From Valencia hispanica (Eukaryota > Chordata > Actinopteri > Cyprinodontiformes > Valenciidae), in assembly GCA_963556495.2 (NCBI GenBank), contig OY747705.1, forward strand, positions 3,849,501 through 3,913,500: DNA of 64,000 nucleotides. Reading direction: 5' to 3'. Below, piece after piece: positions 43,499 through 54,792 of the stretch (position 1 is the first letter of the stretch; each line of letters starts with the position of its first letter). The position numbers and the translations under genes are program-made. Below the pieces are notes generated by a model. It searched no databases. It was given only the letters and a program-made list of their open reading frames with translations, and had not been told where the DNA came from.

Positions 43499-45589
43499 AG
43501 AATGAGAAGAGAGAGATAAATTAGAGGATGGAGCCAGCTAGGAAGAGGAGGATTTCCCCTGTGGGGGAGCCAAATATTAGCAGGCTGGAATCTCCCTGGA
43601 ATTTTGGGAAAAGCAAAAATTGCTGTACCCCAATTTATATAGTCTAGCACTTGTGTTTTTGTGTACGTCGGCATCTTCTGTGCCTTGTAAGATAAGATAA
43701 GATAAGATAAGAGATACTTTAATAAGTGAAAGAGTGTTTTGGAAGGCTGGTGAGGTGGTGTCAAGAAAAAAGAATCACTTAAAACCTAAAACTGTTGAGA
43801 AACTGCTATTTTTAAATAAGTATGAATCTCCCATGTTCTGAACATCATTGCCCAAGATACACAATCATTTTCAGTGCCCTCTTCCTAGTTCCACAAGCCT
43901 TTTCACTTTCCTCTGCCTGCTTAAGCCCATGGCTTTTGCCTCAAGTGACAGAAAAACATTACAACACAACCTGCCATAACATATGATACTACCGTTTTGG
44001 GATAATTTACAGACAGAATACATTAAAAAAAAATAATTATTCACATTTGTAATATTTTATGTAGAGATATAATTTTTTTGGAACTCATAGTCATTCCCAA
44101 GAACCATAGCAGGCTTACAACTTGCATCACACATTAAGTGGCTAAGAGCTACAGCTGCCTGTGATTATGTACCTGGCCAGTAGGGGGGTTTGTGTTCACA
44201 TGAAGCCCCGTGAGCAGAACCCTTTTTTGAACCAATTGGCTCAAGTGGTTCAATGCCTCATGGGGCTTCATCTCACCATCACTACCGACCGTGCAGGAAT
44301 CCAGAGGGAAGTTGTAGACTTGGGGCGAGGATGTGGATCAGACAAGGAACGCAGAAGTAGACGAGAGTGGATCTACGGGAAGACAAGAAGGTAAATCTAA
44401 ACGTGGAGTTTCACTATGATAGAGCATGCTGCGGAGAGTAAACTGAATTGGGCTTGTACCATGCATAGGAGCAAGAATCAACTGGCGCCAGCCTCCAGGA
44501 TTCACTCCCCTTTTGAGTTGGAGTTAATGAGGCCCTGATTGGAGGCACCTGGTGCAGCACCTGCCAACCACACCCTGGGAAGAGAGGTAAAGAGAACAGA
44601 AGCCACCCAAGCCCCAGCACACAGTAACAGACTCCTAACATGAACGTTTATTTTGTGGGTAAGAATTATTGTATGCAACATCAGAATTTTTCAGAACATC
44701 AAAGAAGTCTACAGCACATCACTGTTAAAATACTCCATTAACACTGTCATCCCCCTTAGCATCTGTATGGTCTGGAAATGCTGTAACTTGAGGCTGGCAG
44801 TGATCTTGACTGTCATCCTGGTTAAATATATCACCATGTTCTGTGCAAATATTGAACAATATTAAGGATCACAGGTGGGTAAAGGTTACAGACGAGCACC
44901 GCATCAATACCCACATTAATAACAATTGTAACTGCAAATCCAACAAAGTGAGGAAGCACAAAAGCAGCACTTGTAAGAGAATGATGAACAACTATATGTT
45001 ATTAAAATATCTCTCTGTTCGCGCTTCCTGTTTTTGTCTCCACGTTAGGGCGTATATAGCTGTGTTGTTTAGATGACGTTATGACACAGCACCGACTAGG
45101 CTCAATGTCAACCGGTTCTTTGAAAGAACCAGCTAAGAACTGACCAAGTACTGGTTTTGGCACCAGCATGGAACTAGCACAGGTTCTTTTTCAGTGGAAA
45201 TGCCCTATCAGAGAGAGAAGAGAGTGGCACAAAGAACCAGAGTGATTAATCAGTAGTAAGCAGAGGGAGCTGGGGAAGAGAACAGGCAGAGGGAGAGTAG
45301 AAAATGTGATACAGCTGGGAAGTGAAGTATACTGGGAGGCTGAGGAAGGGAGAAATAAACCATTGATGAAAGGAAAAAAACCAAAAACTAAGACAAACAG
45401 AAAAACTAATCTAAGGAAATCTGTCCAAACATCCAGGTCTGATGCACAAATAAACACCAAAAAAACAACAACCTAAAATGGCAAAAAAAGAAATGATCAG
45501 AACAGAAACACCAAGAAAACCGAAGTTCTAACACCCAGGGATCATAACAGAAAGTGCAGGGTGTAGATTAGTGTAGGGAATGATAGCCA
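43499..45589. other. Mostly unassigned stretch
   Basis: A (GATAA)n run with agatacttt (43689-43725) looks like a LINE tail. 44160-44300 and 44440-44640 look repetitive; the latter ends cagactcctaaca and could be one edge of an LTR in minus orientation (tgttaggagtctg). 45090-45200 ends gaaatgccctat and looks like a transposon terminus. None can be delimited. Confidence 0.35.
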
Positions 45590-45740
45590 AGCCTTCTCAT
45601 CCAGCAGCAGCGTCTGACTTCATAAATGCACTTCTGGAAGAATACTGAAACATTCCCATTAACAAACTGCTTATGGAAAGCTTTCTAAAGGTGCTGAAGC
45701 TGTTGCGGCAGTGCTGGAGCTGCAAACAATGAGCCTGCAT
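45590..45740 (+). pseudogene. Possible Tc1 transposase C-terminal scrap
   Basis: One frame reads SDFINALLEEY, stop, NIPINKLLMESF and, after a shift, EAVAAVLEL. The spacing resembles the C-terminal helix region of Tc1 transposases, but the fragment is short and broken. Confidence 0.3.
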
Positions 45741-45860
45741 GTTGTAACTACTAATAATAAAAAGTTGTTGTCTGGTTTTCTGAGCATCAATAATTATAAT
45801 CAATAATTTAATATTAATATAATTATTGATGACGTTCGAGTTTAACCTGTTTATTAAAGA

Positions 45861-45873
45861 TACAGGGGCACCA
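45861..45873 (-). promoter_or_regulatory. Primer-binding-site-like motif beyond the 3' LTR
   Basis: Three bases past the inferred CA end, the minus strand reads TGGTGCCCCTGTA. A TGG start complementary to a tRNA CCA end, placed right after an LTR, is how a primer-binding site looks. Such a site should follow the 5' LTR, not the 3' one. I have not assigned a tRNA. Confidence 0.3.
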
Positions 45874-45876
45874 ATC

Positions 45877-47080
45877 TGATAAATGAGATAATTTTAATTA
45901 AACCAGACTGTCAGTCTCTCTGAAAAGGCGTAGAGTTCGTCCGCGGGGTTAAAACAAACTTCACAGCACACACTGAAATAGCACAGAAAACTTCTCGTTA
46001 CTTAAGGGAATTTATTAATGAAATAGGTCAACCTTACAGATTACATTTCATTCATTATTTCCATCTATTCTAGAGCATTGAAAAAATATAGAACAAAGTT
46101 AACGTCGAGGGAAGGGGCGTGTGTGTGCGGCTGTGTGGGAGACAGCGAGTGAATGAGTTCAGCTCACCCCTTCAATGCGATAAATAACTCAAGCCTTATC
46201 AATTGGCGCGGTCGGTTCACAAAGAAAGACAAAGGAAGACCGCATGGCGATTCAACAAAGGCTAGTTTCATTAGCAATGGTGGCTTGGCGGAAGGAAACG
46301 GGGGCGACGGAGAAAGGGGATCAACTGAGGCCACGCGACCTGTCTAACCAGACATGCGCCGACCGCAGCAGACAATAAACAAACAAGAAAATAGTACAAT
46401 ATAATATACTGCTTCTGGCTGCAACCAAAGTCAAATAATAAAACACAAAAAGCATGCACATTCAGGGTCGGTGTACAGCGACAGACGACCAAGAATAACA
46501 GTGGTTAACAAGTTGACAGACTTATTTTAACCGGCAGAAAACGGATATTAACCGTCAAGACCTAATTCTCCTCTACCCAGACCGAGAGATATAAATCAGT
46601 TTAATCCTACATGGTGGGGGCAGCTCTCCACAGTCCACGACAAAGAACGTAGAAAGTGTCCAGTTAAAAGGAGCGGTTTGCGCAACACCGAGGTCAGAAA
46701 AGCGGACGTCCGACTTTAGGCGCTGAGGGACTCAGGGCCGGTTTCAATAGAGCTCAGATGGCCAGCGGACTACCTGGTACAGGAAAGTCTTTTTGCTCGG
46801 CCGATTCACTTCGAAGTTTAAAAGGGAGGTTCTTCCTGGTCCAGCAGGTTTGAACGGAAAAGGGGAAAATGCTAGCAGTGGATTAAAGCGTCTCCTTACG
46901 GCACCGGGACCAAAAGACGAAGATTTCAATATTCGCGCTGCTTTTATCAACTCTGTGATGTCATCACTGGCCACAGACCAATGAGAATGGGTAGAGGGCA
47001 GCGCAATGAGTGCTGGGAGATGCAGTTCGTTCAGTGAAAGGATGCTGGGAGATCCAGTTTGTTCAGTAAAGGCCTCAACA
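45877..47080 (-). repeat. 3' LTR of the RT-less provirus
   Basis: On the minus strand it begins TGTTGAGGCC directly after the polypurine tract. A plausible CA end is at 45877 (tgataaatgag on the plus strand), giving about 1.2 kb. U3 features on the minus strand: two tandem 31-base units containing gctgggagatccagtt (47010-47071), an ATTGG box near 46980, a TGATGACATCA site resembling CRE/AP-1 (46956-46966) and a TATA-like GATAAAAG (46942-46949). The right-hand 368 bases match 51828-52201. The left boundary is inferred from TG...CA and is less certain. Confidence 0.6.
46938..46970 (-). promoter_or_regulatory. LTR core promoter signals
   Basis: On the minus strand TGATGACATCA is followed about 12 bases later by GATAAAAG, a TATA-like box. 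The same block is kept in the other LTR segment (52053-52085), with no difference in either motif. Confidence 0.5.
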
Positions 47081-47090
47081 TCCCCCTTTT
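47081..47090 (-). promoter_or_regulatory. Polypurine tract
   Basis: Minus strand AAAAGGGGGA directly before the LTR start TGTTGAGG. This is the plus-strand primer site of LTR retroelements and fixes the internal edge of the 3' LTR. Confidence 0.7.
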
Positions 47091-47541
47091 AGTTCCAAAG
47101 AATGCGCACTGTTCAGTCTTTGGAGCTAGAACCAGGTTCAGTGTCCATTACGTCCAGGAATGCCGCTGTCCTTCAGCGGGAAGGTGTAAGAATTCAGTCC
47201 ATTAAATCCGAATCTGGTCCCAGCATTCCCCCCTTAGTTGTAAAGGATGGAAATGCAGTTTACAGTCTTTGCAGCTATACTGGGTCCACTGATCCGAATT
47301 GCGTCTGGGTAGAGGTTAACGTAGTCTGGGTAGAGGCTAACCTATTCTACTAAAATATATATAATTGTAAGAAACAATCAAACAGAAAGAAAAATCACAC
47401 CAAGAAAAAAAAAATATTCTCAAAAAGTAATATAAGAAAAAATAATAATAAAACAAATCGACCCCCTTTCGATATCGTCATACTTAATGATTCACTGCTT
47501 TAAGTATGAGACGGGGAGAAGGCACGAATGTGTAGCTACCG

Positions 47542-48399
47542 TCAGGCACTGGCACCAGCTTGTGCTTTGGGAGCGGGGGAAGCTATGAATCGCGGTGTGA
47601 GAAATGTCATGGAGTCTATTCTTGCTTGCGATTGTTTGACCTGCCTGTAGGCAGTGTAAGCCATCAACGCTGTGAAGACCCACCCAATTACAAGTGCAAT
47701 TACTGTGAATGTCAAGGTGTGTGTTTCTGTCCAATCAGCTTTCTTGGAAAAGCTAGGGAGGGGGGTCAAAGTCAAGGCCGTAGGGGTGAGGCTGAATCTA
47801 ATCAATTTGGTCCCCTCCTTTAAAACCTGTTTCTCAATTTCGGTATCAATCGTGACATTATATCCGTTAAATGCATCCATGATCTCGATCTCAGTGTCAT
47901 GTCTGTCGAGGTCGAGATGATGGAGCATTTTGTCTCCTATGTGAACTACTGTCCCTTGTGGGATATCGAGTAACATAGTTTGGTTTAGCATCTTTACCTT
48001 GGTGACCGTGTCATGTTGATCATACAACATCAAAGCTTCTGCTACTGGTGGGCTCACTAGCCATCGGTTACCTGCCTGTTCAACTTTGGTTTCCATACCT
48101 GCATCTTTTAATGTCATTGCAGCTTGACAATTTTATTGAGGGGCGTCATCCCTCAAACCACAGAGGTAATCAGTTACATCTCTAATGAACGGGTTACTTG
48201 GGCACACCCAGTGGAGATCTTTAGTTTTGGTGCATAGGTCTAGGTTTGGAGTGAGGTAAAGTTTGGGATTGTTGTCATGGTAGGCTGGTATGGATGGGGT
48301 CTTTAAATGTAGGTGGGTGTCACCTTTCCAAAAACCAACATATAGCACCGATTTCAGCCTATATACATTCATCTTTTCAATGATGGGAAAGTTCAGCAT
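47542..48399 (-). pseudogene. Env-like membrane protein, C-terminal part (one stop)
   Basis: Two frames, 48133-48399 and 47542-48117, are in the same phase and separated by one TAA at 48133. The first has paired cysteines (LCTKTKDLHWVCP, DYLCGL). The second (191 codons) has an ectodomain-like part (NRWLVSPPVAEALMLYDQHD) and a membrane segment at residues about 134-156 (LTFTVIALVIGWVF and on), then a short basic, Gln-rich cytoplasmic tail ending about residue 191. Position before the polypurine tract and topology support a retroviral-type transmembrane subunit. The N-terminal surface part is not found upstream. Family unplaced. Confidence 0.6.
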
Positions 48400-49035
48400 G
48401 AACCCAAGTTAAAAATTATCTGGGTTAACAGAAATGGGGACATTTAGTTCTAGAGGAACTAAATGTGTAAGAGTTCGTCCTTCCACAGGACTTTCCATAG
48501 ATAAACCAATTTTTCTAATAAGATCCTGCGATAATTCTCTCTCCTGTGTGTACATTAAGTCAATTATTTTATCTTTCTACGACATCTGAGAGAGCTTGCA
48601 GGGCATGCAGGGTGTTGTTAATTAGAGTAGAACGTAGATGGACAGGCACTTTTGTGTCCTGAAGGGTTTAGATTGTGCTCCTAACGGTTCCTGTTGAGGA
48701 GTTTCTGTAGGATTTCTGAATCGCGTCTAGAATAAATGTACCATCACTTAGTGAGGTAGTGTACAGATAAATAAGCTTCTCTAATGAAGTCTTGTGTTAA
48801 ATGATACCAATGTGTCACTCATCACTTAACCACTTCCTAAGAGAGAAACTGCAAAACCTGAAAGGGTTATTTTAATGCACTTAGAATGTATTTATGGTTA
48901 CTACTGTAGCCTGAAAGGTGTTAATCTATGCATCTGCAGATTTCTATAGAACAAAACAAAAATTATGGATGTAATTAGTTGTTAGTACATGCTAAAGGTG
49001 AGTTTTGAAGCATGCACCTGTTCCATTAATGCTAT
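48400..49035. other. Decayed provirus interior
   Basis: No open frame with a domain. A missing surface-glycoprotein region or polymerase could have stood here; the sequence is AT-rich and unreadable. Confidence 0.4.
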
Positions 49036-50256
49036 TTACTGGTCCCCCTTTTCCACTGGTGTGGAGACAGGCTCCGCCTCCAGGGAGGAGACCTTGAGGT
49101 GAAACTTACCTTGGTTAAACAAAAGAGCAGCAGTCATGACTGCTGTATCATTCAGTTTAGGAGGGGCTTCATCACATCTGATGAAGCTGCATGTAACTGT
49201 CAGCAGGTGTTTGTTGACTTCTGCTGGATTCAGGTGCATCCAAGGGAATCTGACCCCCTTTCACTGAGAGGGATCTCTGCTCAGCTGGGATCCCTGGAGC
49301 TGGCCGCAGGATAAGCATCCTTGGGTGCAGGTCTCGGTCATGTCAGCCTTTGGAAGCCAGGATGTCACCTGTTGGAAGATATCACATGAGGCTTTGGGGC
49401 TCTTCTGGTCACATGTAAGAAAGTCATGGGTGTGGGTTAAGATGATCCCCCTTTGGTCTGTTAGGTCAGCCCATGGAGGCAGACCTCGCTCGTTGTGGGC
49501 GCAGACCCACGGACCTGTCTTCAGCCTAAGATCAGGAAGGCTGCGAGAAAAAGCTTGTAGCTTATGGGCTGCCCCTGGTGGTGGCAGCATCATGCCTGGT
49601 GGTGGACGGTAAATCACCAGCTTCTGGATGAGGTGAAAGTTGGGATCATGTTCCTGCATCTTCACCACATCAAAGTGTTTAGGTTCGTACCTGAGCTGTT
49701 CATTTTTCGTTCCCATCTGTCGCCAGAAGAGGGCGTCAGCGGGATGGACGTGTGACAGTGGGAGCCACAGTTTCTGGAAATCCCACAGGATTCTGCGCTC
49801 AGCTGGATGAGTCGTCAGCGCGTACATCATTAGGTCACCTTCGGGCCTTAAGGTGGTGCTGCAGATGGACTCCTCAGGTAAAGCTTCGTGCCGCTTTACC
49901 GTGATCATTTTGGAAGGGAATGTGAACCACCTGTCTGAAGAGGACTGTTTGTTATTCATGAACAGAGGCAGATCCCCTATGACGGGGACTGAAAGTTCAA
50001 AATCATGAAATGAGCAGTCTATAAGCATGCCAAGAGGCTTTCCGGCTGTCACCGGGACTGCAAATTGGGTTGGATTTTCAACCAGCAGGTAGGCTGAACG
50101 ATTGTTCAACTCAAGAATGGGTGTACCGCAAACAGAAAGGTTCAGTTCCAGGAAGTAGGGGATTGGCTGGAAAAACGCTTGCTTCCCCAATGGCTGTTGG
50201 CCTTTCATCACCGCTAAGCGTATTGCCACCCCTGCTGTTCTTGGTGGTATCAGCAT
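49036..50256 (-). pseudogene. Unclassified provirus reading frame (one stop)
   Basis: Frames 49261-50256 (331 codons) and 49036-49239 are in the same phase, parted only by a TGA at 49261, so about 406 codons were once open. The N-terminus (IPPRTAGVAIRL, SAYLLVENPTQFAVPVTAGK and PLGMLID) recalls the stretch between protease and RT in Pol of some LTR elements, a beta-rich dUTPase-like or linker region. The middle and end (THPAERRILWDFQKLWLP, RPPPGMMLPPP, CTQGCLSCGQL) match nothing I know. No RT motif follows. It shares phase with the gag-like frame at 50650-51045. Function unknown. Confidence 0.45.
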
Positions 50257-50369
50257 GCTAGTCTAACTAGCAGCCTGGCAGGCCTGAGGGATGGTCTGGC
50301 CTGACAGCATGACTTCAGGGTTCATCTGGAAGGGTTCTGCAGGTGCGCTGGCTCGCGCACTAGGGTGTG

Positions 50370-51045
50370 TCAGGAAATCTGGCCCACCTGGAGTCCACAT
50401 GCTCCCCATGGTCTCTGTGGGGGGCCAGATGCATAGTGGTCCACCTTGGGAGCCCCCCCTCTTTCTGCTCTGCCTGCAGAGAGCAGTTCTTGGTCTGGTG
50501 CTGCAGCTTTCACACCTTCACTCACCACTGGCAGAGAAAGGGGGGTCGCAGCTTCCCCCAGAGGTCTCCCTGCTTGAGAAAGAAAGGAGGGGTCATTCGC
50601 TGACCTGTGTGGTGTGACACCGGCTTGATCAGAAATCAGCCACTGAGATTTAACTCTCTGATGGCTGGGTGGAATCTGCTCTAATGGAGGTGGGACACAT
50701 TCTCCCTTGCTCTTTTGTAACTCTGTTAACCTCGTGAAGCTCAAAAATAGCAGTGTCTCTTTCTTGCTTTAACTGTGCTGCTGTCTGGCTTTCCAACTGC
50801 AATCTACGTTGAAGCAACGTTAGCTGGCCGAGGACATCGGAAACCTTCACTTCTTTATCTGGGTTTTCCATAAATCCCACTAAACTCTGTATTCTCTCTG
50901 TACAGACTTCAATATCATAACCGTGTAGGTACTCGCTTTCCTGTGATGACAGGCGAATAAGATTTCCAACTAACTGCTGCAGGTGGTAGTCTCCAGCGCC
51001 CTTTGGGCCCACAGCATCAGCTGCATGGTAGGCTGAGGCTTCCAT
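50370..51045 (-). pseudogene. Gag-like protein with N-terminal coiled coil (frameshifted)
   Basis: 50650-51045 begins MEASAYHAADAVGPKGAGDY and continues with a heptad-rich stretch VSDVLGQLTLLQRRLQLESQ, then AAQLKQERDTAIFELHEV, a probable coiled coil of about 50 residues. A shift near 50700 moves to a second frame (50370-50744) that is Pro, Ser and Ala rich (PPPLEQIPPSHQ, PLGEAATPLSLPV). Position as the first frame after the 5' LTR and the composition suggest a gag-like structural protein. No capsid major homology region or zinc knuckle is visible. ATG 51045 is the first in the frame. Confidence 0.5.
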
Positions 51046-51595
51046 CTTTTAAGGCACCAGAAGAAACAGAAAGAGAATAAAATAAAAGATTAAAAAAAAG
51101 AAATTGAGATAATAAAGGGAGACCAAATCTCAAGCAGCCAATAGGCCAAGTTTACAATTGCTCAAAAGCCAAAACACGCATCAACTTGCCACTACCTCAG
51201 ATAAATATGCACTGGTCTCTTTGCATATTCCACAGGTTTATGTGCGCAAAATAAATAATTGCACAAGCTGCCAAAATAACTTGTGACTTACACAATACTA
51301 CTTTATAGTATTTTGGAATGCTATGTGTTAAATATGAACTCCTTATTTCATTTAAGGGAACTTAGCAATGCAACGCAGATTCACTCTCTCTAATCAAGGT
51401 TAGCAGTGAGTTAGCAGTAGTAAAAATCAGGCAAAAATACACATTAGGGACACACAAGGAAACAAACATCAGATGCTTGAAAAAGAAAACAAATTCTCTC
51501 AAAAGTACCAAGAGCAAAAGCGTTTAATTGAGGATGGGTTTTCTTTAAACTTGTATAATTAGTTCAAATGCAGCTTAAGCAATGAGGAATAAATG
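51046..51595. other. Provirus leader region, AT-rich
   Basis: About 550 bases between the gag-like start and the tandem duplication. No reading frame. No primer-binding site could be found, consistent with loss of the inner part of the 5' LTR. Confidence 0.4.
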
Positions 51596-51827
51596 CAGGT
51601 TAAGCAATTTAATTTAATAGCTGGAATTTAAATCAGGGTGCTTTTCCACAGCACACAGGGAAACTAATTTTCAAGCTGATTGCTTCCAGATTGAAATTTG
51701 GAATTATTAATTTAAATGCAGGTTAAGCAATGTACATTTTTAGCTTAAATTTAAATCAGGGTGCTTTTGCACAACACACTGAGGAAAAATTAAGCTGTTT
51801 ACTTCCAGATTGAAATTTGGAATTATT
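51596..51827. repeat. Imperfect tandem duplication of about 120 bases
   Basis: Two units, each starting gcaggttaagcaat (51596 and 51719) and ending ttccagattgaaatttggaa then ttatta. They share aatcagggtgctttt and differ by many substitutions and small indels, so the duplication is older than the LTR identity would suggest. It abuts the point where the 5' LTR is broken (51828). Confidence 0.8.
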
Positions 51828-52201
51828 ACTTTAGGCGCTCAGGGACTCAGGGCCGGTTTCAATAGAGCTCAGATGGCCAGCGGACTACCTGGTACAGGAA
51901 AGTCTGTTTGCTCGGCCGATTCACTTCGAAGTTTAAAAGGGAAGTTCTTCCTGGTCCAGCAGGTTTGAACGGAAAAGGGGAAAATGCTAGCAGTGGATTA
52001 AAGCGTCTTCTTACGGCACCGGGACCAAAAGACGAAGATTTCAATATTCGCGCTGCTTTTATCAACTCTGTGATGTCATCACTGGCCACAGAACAATGAG
52101 AATGGGTCGAGGGCAGCGCAATGGGTGCTGGGAGATGCAGTTCGTTCAGTGAAAGGATGCTGGGAGATCCAGTTCGTTCAGTAAAGGCCATAGCCTCAAC
52201 A
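51828..52201 (-). repeat. Truncated 5' LTR of the provirus
   Basis: 374 bases matching 46713-47080, from the LTR start (cctcaaca on the plus strand at 52194-52201) inwards to actttaggcgct, where homology ends abruptly. About two thirds of the LTR, including R/U5 and the primer-binding site, is missing. A 6-base insertion sits near 52190. The flank tcata follows at 52202. Confidence 0.8.
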
Positions 52202-53275
52202 TCATAATATTAAACCCTTTGGATTAAGAATGGGATGTCACTCAATTTCATATGTGTGAAGGGAGACAAGCAGATTTTACACATCCACCAGTTTTTGTTA
52301 CTATGCAGCGCCTCCTGACTTTGGTAAATTTAACATTGCAGGCCACTATTATGCAGGTTGGCCCTGGGGAGGCTTCAATCACACTGCTAATGGACACACT
52401 TGCTGCTGCATGTAGCAGTTCAGTAAAGAGCCTGCAATAACCCACAGGCAGAGTAAGCAATGTGTCTTAGTCTTTAGAAATTTCATGTCTGGAAAAAATG
52501 TGATGTAGAAGCAGCGCTTTGAAATTCCAGTGTTAGCAGTTAGTTAACGTAGGTATTACTAAACTAAGGCATGCAGCTCATATTGCCCTGTGCTTCATGC
52601 TTCTGAGTTGAAACCTAATCATGTTGGTGAGAGAAGAAGCAGACAGGATCTGGTATATGGAAATACATGAATTAAATCTTTCTTTTTTTTTCTTCTCCTC
52701 CTGGACACTGGTCGTCTTCATCACTTGCAGTGAAAAATGATATTTTCTAGTTTAGGTCTCTGAATGACACACTAGCTCTGCGCCTCTCCCCTCTCATTGA
52801 ACAAAGTGGAGTAAATCGGATTTTGATCCAATAACAGCTGTAACCTCAGTCTGAGCTGTGATAGGCTTAATCAATCACTGACTTCATTTTGGATTGGAAA
52901 TCTAACCAAGTGACTTTTCATTGTTGCTGGAATAGGTCAGCATCTGTTTTGTTCTGATTTGGTTTTGATTTACACTTGGATAGGACTGAGAACATTCTCC
53001 AACAAACTGAGCTTGACGTTAAATGTTTGCAAAACATGTCATTGCATTTATGAGTCAACACTGCTCTTATAATTTCTCCTGTAAGTAAAAAAAACACATT
53101 TTAGCAAAGATATTATGAACGTTTGTGCAAAAAGAGAAAAAAATATTAAAACACATTTAGAAAGAGTTTTAATCATATAGCAGGCACAGGACCTGCCTTG
53201 CAATCAGCTGAAAGGTCCCAACCTGGAATGGAATGTTTGAAGTTGACCCTTCAATGATACACTTCTGAAACACCT
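52202..53275. other. Non-coding stretch
   Basis: No recognisable element. The facing frames at 52248-52460 lack domains. Confidence 0.5.
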
Positions 53276-53437
53276 TTAGAGATAATCACAAACCCCAAAC
53301 CAATCTCCCATGTTAATGCCCACTGCATATATTTCTGTCATAGTCCTGTGAGGTCCATTAATCCACATGGGTTTTTGTTTGAATGTAACTGGGTTATTTA
53401 CCCAGCTGTTCTCTACTTTAGCAGTATAATTGTCAGC
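53276..53437 (-). other. Short unassigned open frame
   Basis: The minus-strand reading NSWVNNPVTFKQKPMWINGP, followed by MTEIYAVGINMGDWFGVC, looks protein-like (balanced composition, two Trp) and could be an env scrap of the older retroviral remnant, but no motif proves it. To its right, 53440 on, a hAT-like terminus caggggtggatttaggg begins with no visible partner. Confidence 0.25.
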
Positions 53438-53542
53438 CCCAGGGGTGGATTTAGGGTTGAAGAATATCTGGGGCTTAGCCCAGATGACTGATGGATTATT
53501 CTTCTTCGCATGTGCAAACAATTGTTTTAAATGGTGCGGCAT

Positions 53543-54792
53543 CTCAACTTTCGAATTCTGATTACTTTAAAGCTGATGAAAAATCTGGATTACACAAACT
53601 GTGCTTTAATGAAGCAAAAACAACATTGTCAATCAACAATAATAACTATCAACAATATAAAAAAAACAGTCAGCGGCTAATCGAAGTCACCACAGATCAC
53701 TGGTCCAGGGAATATATGCTTTCAAGAAGATGCCATCTTAAAATGAAACTGAAAAGAAACGGTGGCACAGAAAATAAAAATTGGCATTGAAAAATATAAT
53801 TGTAACTGAAAATATTAATTTGGAATTTGAAATTAATGTAGTGAAAATTTCTGTATTGGAAGTGAAACAAAAATCGAAAGTTAAAAAAGTTTCCATGGAA
53901 CTCAAAATAATATACATTGCAACAAATAACTCGCATACAATCAAGTTTTCACACTTTCATCTTTTTTTTTTACAATCTCAATCTATTTTTCAATGCCACC
54001 GTTTTTTCAGTGCTGCTGCTTTTCAGCTTCCTTCCTCTGACACTCTTTTGACGTTGTACAAGTGCATGAGGGGTGCGGCTTCAGAGCCAAACGCACTTGC
54101 TTTCAGTTGTCAGTGAGTCTGCCATTTTACAACCCGTTTTTAGAACCAGCAAATAAAGATAAATTGTAGTTCTTTTATATATATTTAATTCTAAAATGTC
54201 CTTATATTATAGCAAAATCTTCAGCTGTAACTCTCTGTAACGTTTATTTTGATATAACGTTAGAATGAGTTATGTTGGAAAGGTGTTTTCACTCTAATTT
54301 AAAGCCTCTCTTAAAGGAACAGACACCCATTAAATTATATTACCCCTGGGCTCTCTCTGGCTCTTATTTCACCTGATGGTGCAGGTGTGCTGAAGTTGGA
54401 AACCTCTCAGCAGAGGGTTCAAGTAGGTTGTGTGGTCTGCTCGTCGCTGTTCTGCACCCGCTCTGGCTTGCTGCTCCTGGATGTCCTCTCAGGTGCGTCC
54501 TGGCTCCTCAGTGGGAGTGCATTGGCTCCAGCCTATTTCTTTAGTCTGATTACCTGAGAGATCGTGGCTGCTGGTCTCTCACCTGGTCAACAAAGCCTAA
54601 AAGAACAGCTTGCAACTAATTTGCTTTTTCTGTTTGCTTTATCCATAATTGTATCTAATTTGAGATTCATTTCTTATGCATTTGTCCTCTTTTTTTTTAA
54701 AACAAATCCCTCACTCACCCCATAGTTTTAAGTAGTGCCGCACTGATCGGCCACACTAACACAAAATCAAACTATTATCCAAAGCATGGATG
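53543..54792. other. Non-coding stretch with a loose inverted repeat
   Basis: aaacggtggca with cattgaaaaata (53757-53795) recurs inverted as tatttttcaatgccaccgtt (53985-54004), suggesting a decayed MITE of about 250 bases. The frames at 53491-54116 are low-complexity. Confidence 0.35.

Larger units (their letters stand above)
45877..52201 (-). mobile_element. Retrovirus-like provirus without reverse transcriptase (unclassified)
   Basis: Minus-strand order: truncated 5' LTR (51828-52201), leader with a tandem duplication, gag-like frames (50370-51045), an unclassified frame (49036-50256), env-like frame (47542-48399), polypurine tract (47081-47090) and 3' LTR (to 47080). The paired LTR segments are about 98% identical by eye (8 substitutions and one 6-base indel over 368 bases), so insertion is fairly recent in spite of the breaks. 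No reverse transcriptase, RNase H or integrase is readable, so it is internally deleted or a defective form that moved in trans. A left target duplication was not found; the right flank begins tcata. Confidence 0.65.

Noticed and set aside
44440..44640. Solo LTR in minus orientation
   Set aside because: Only one edge (tgttaggagtctg) is visible; no second edge or target duplication could be found.
46793..46984. A 63-codon frame present in both LTRs
   Set aside because: It is duplicated only because the LTR is; antisense to the LTR promoter, with no domain.
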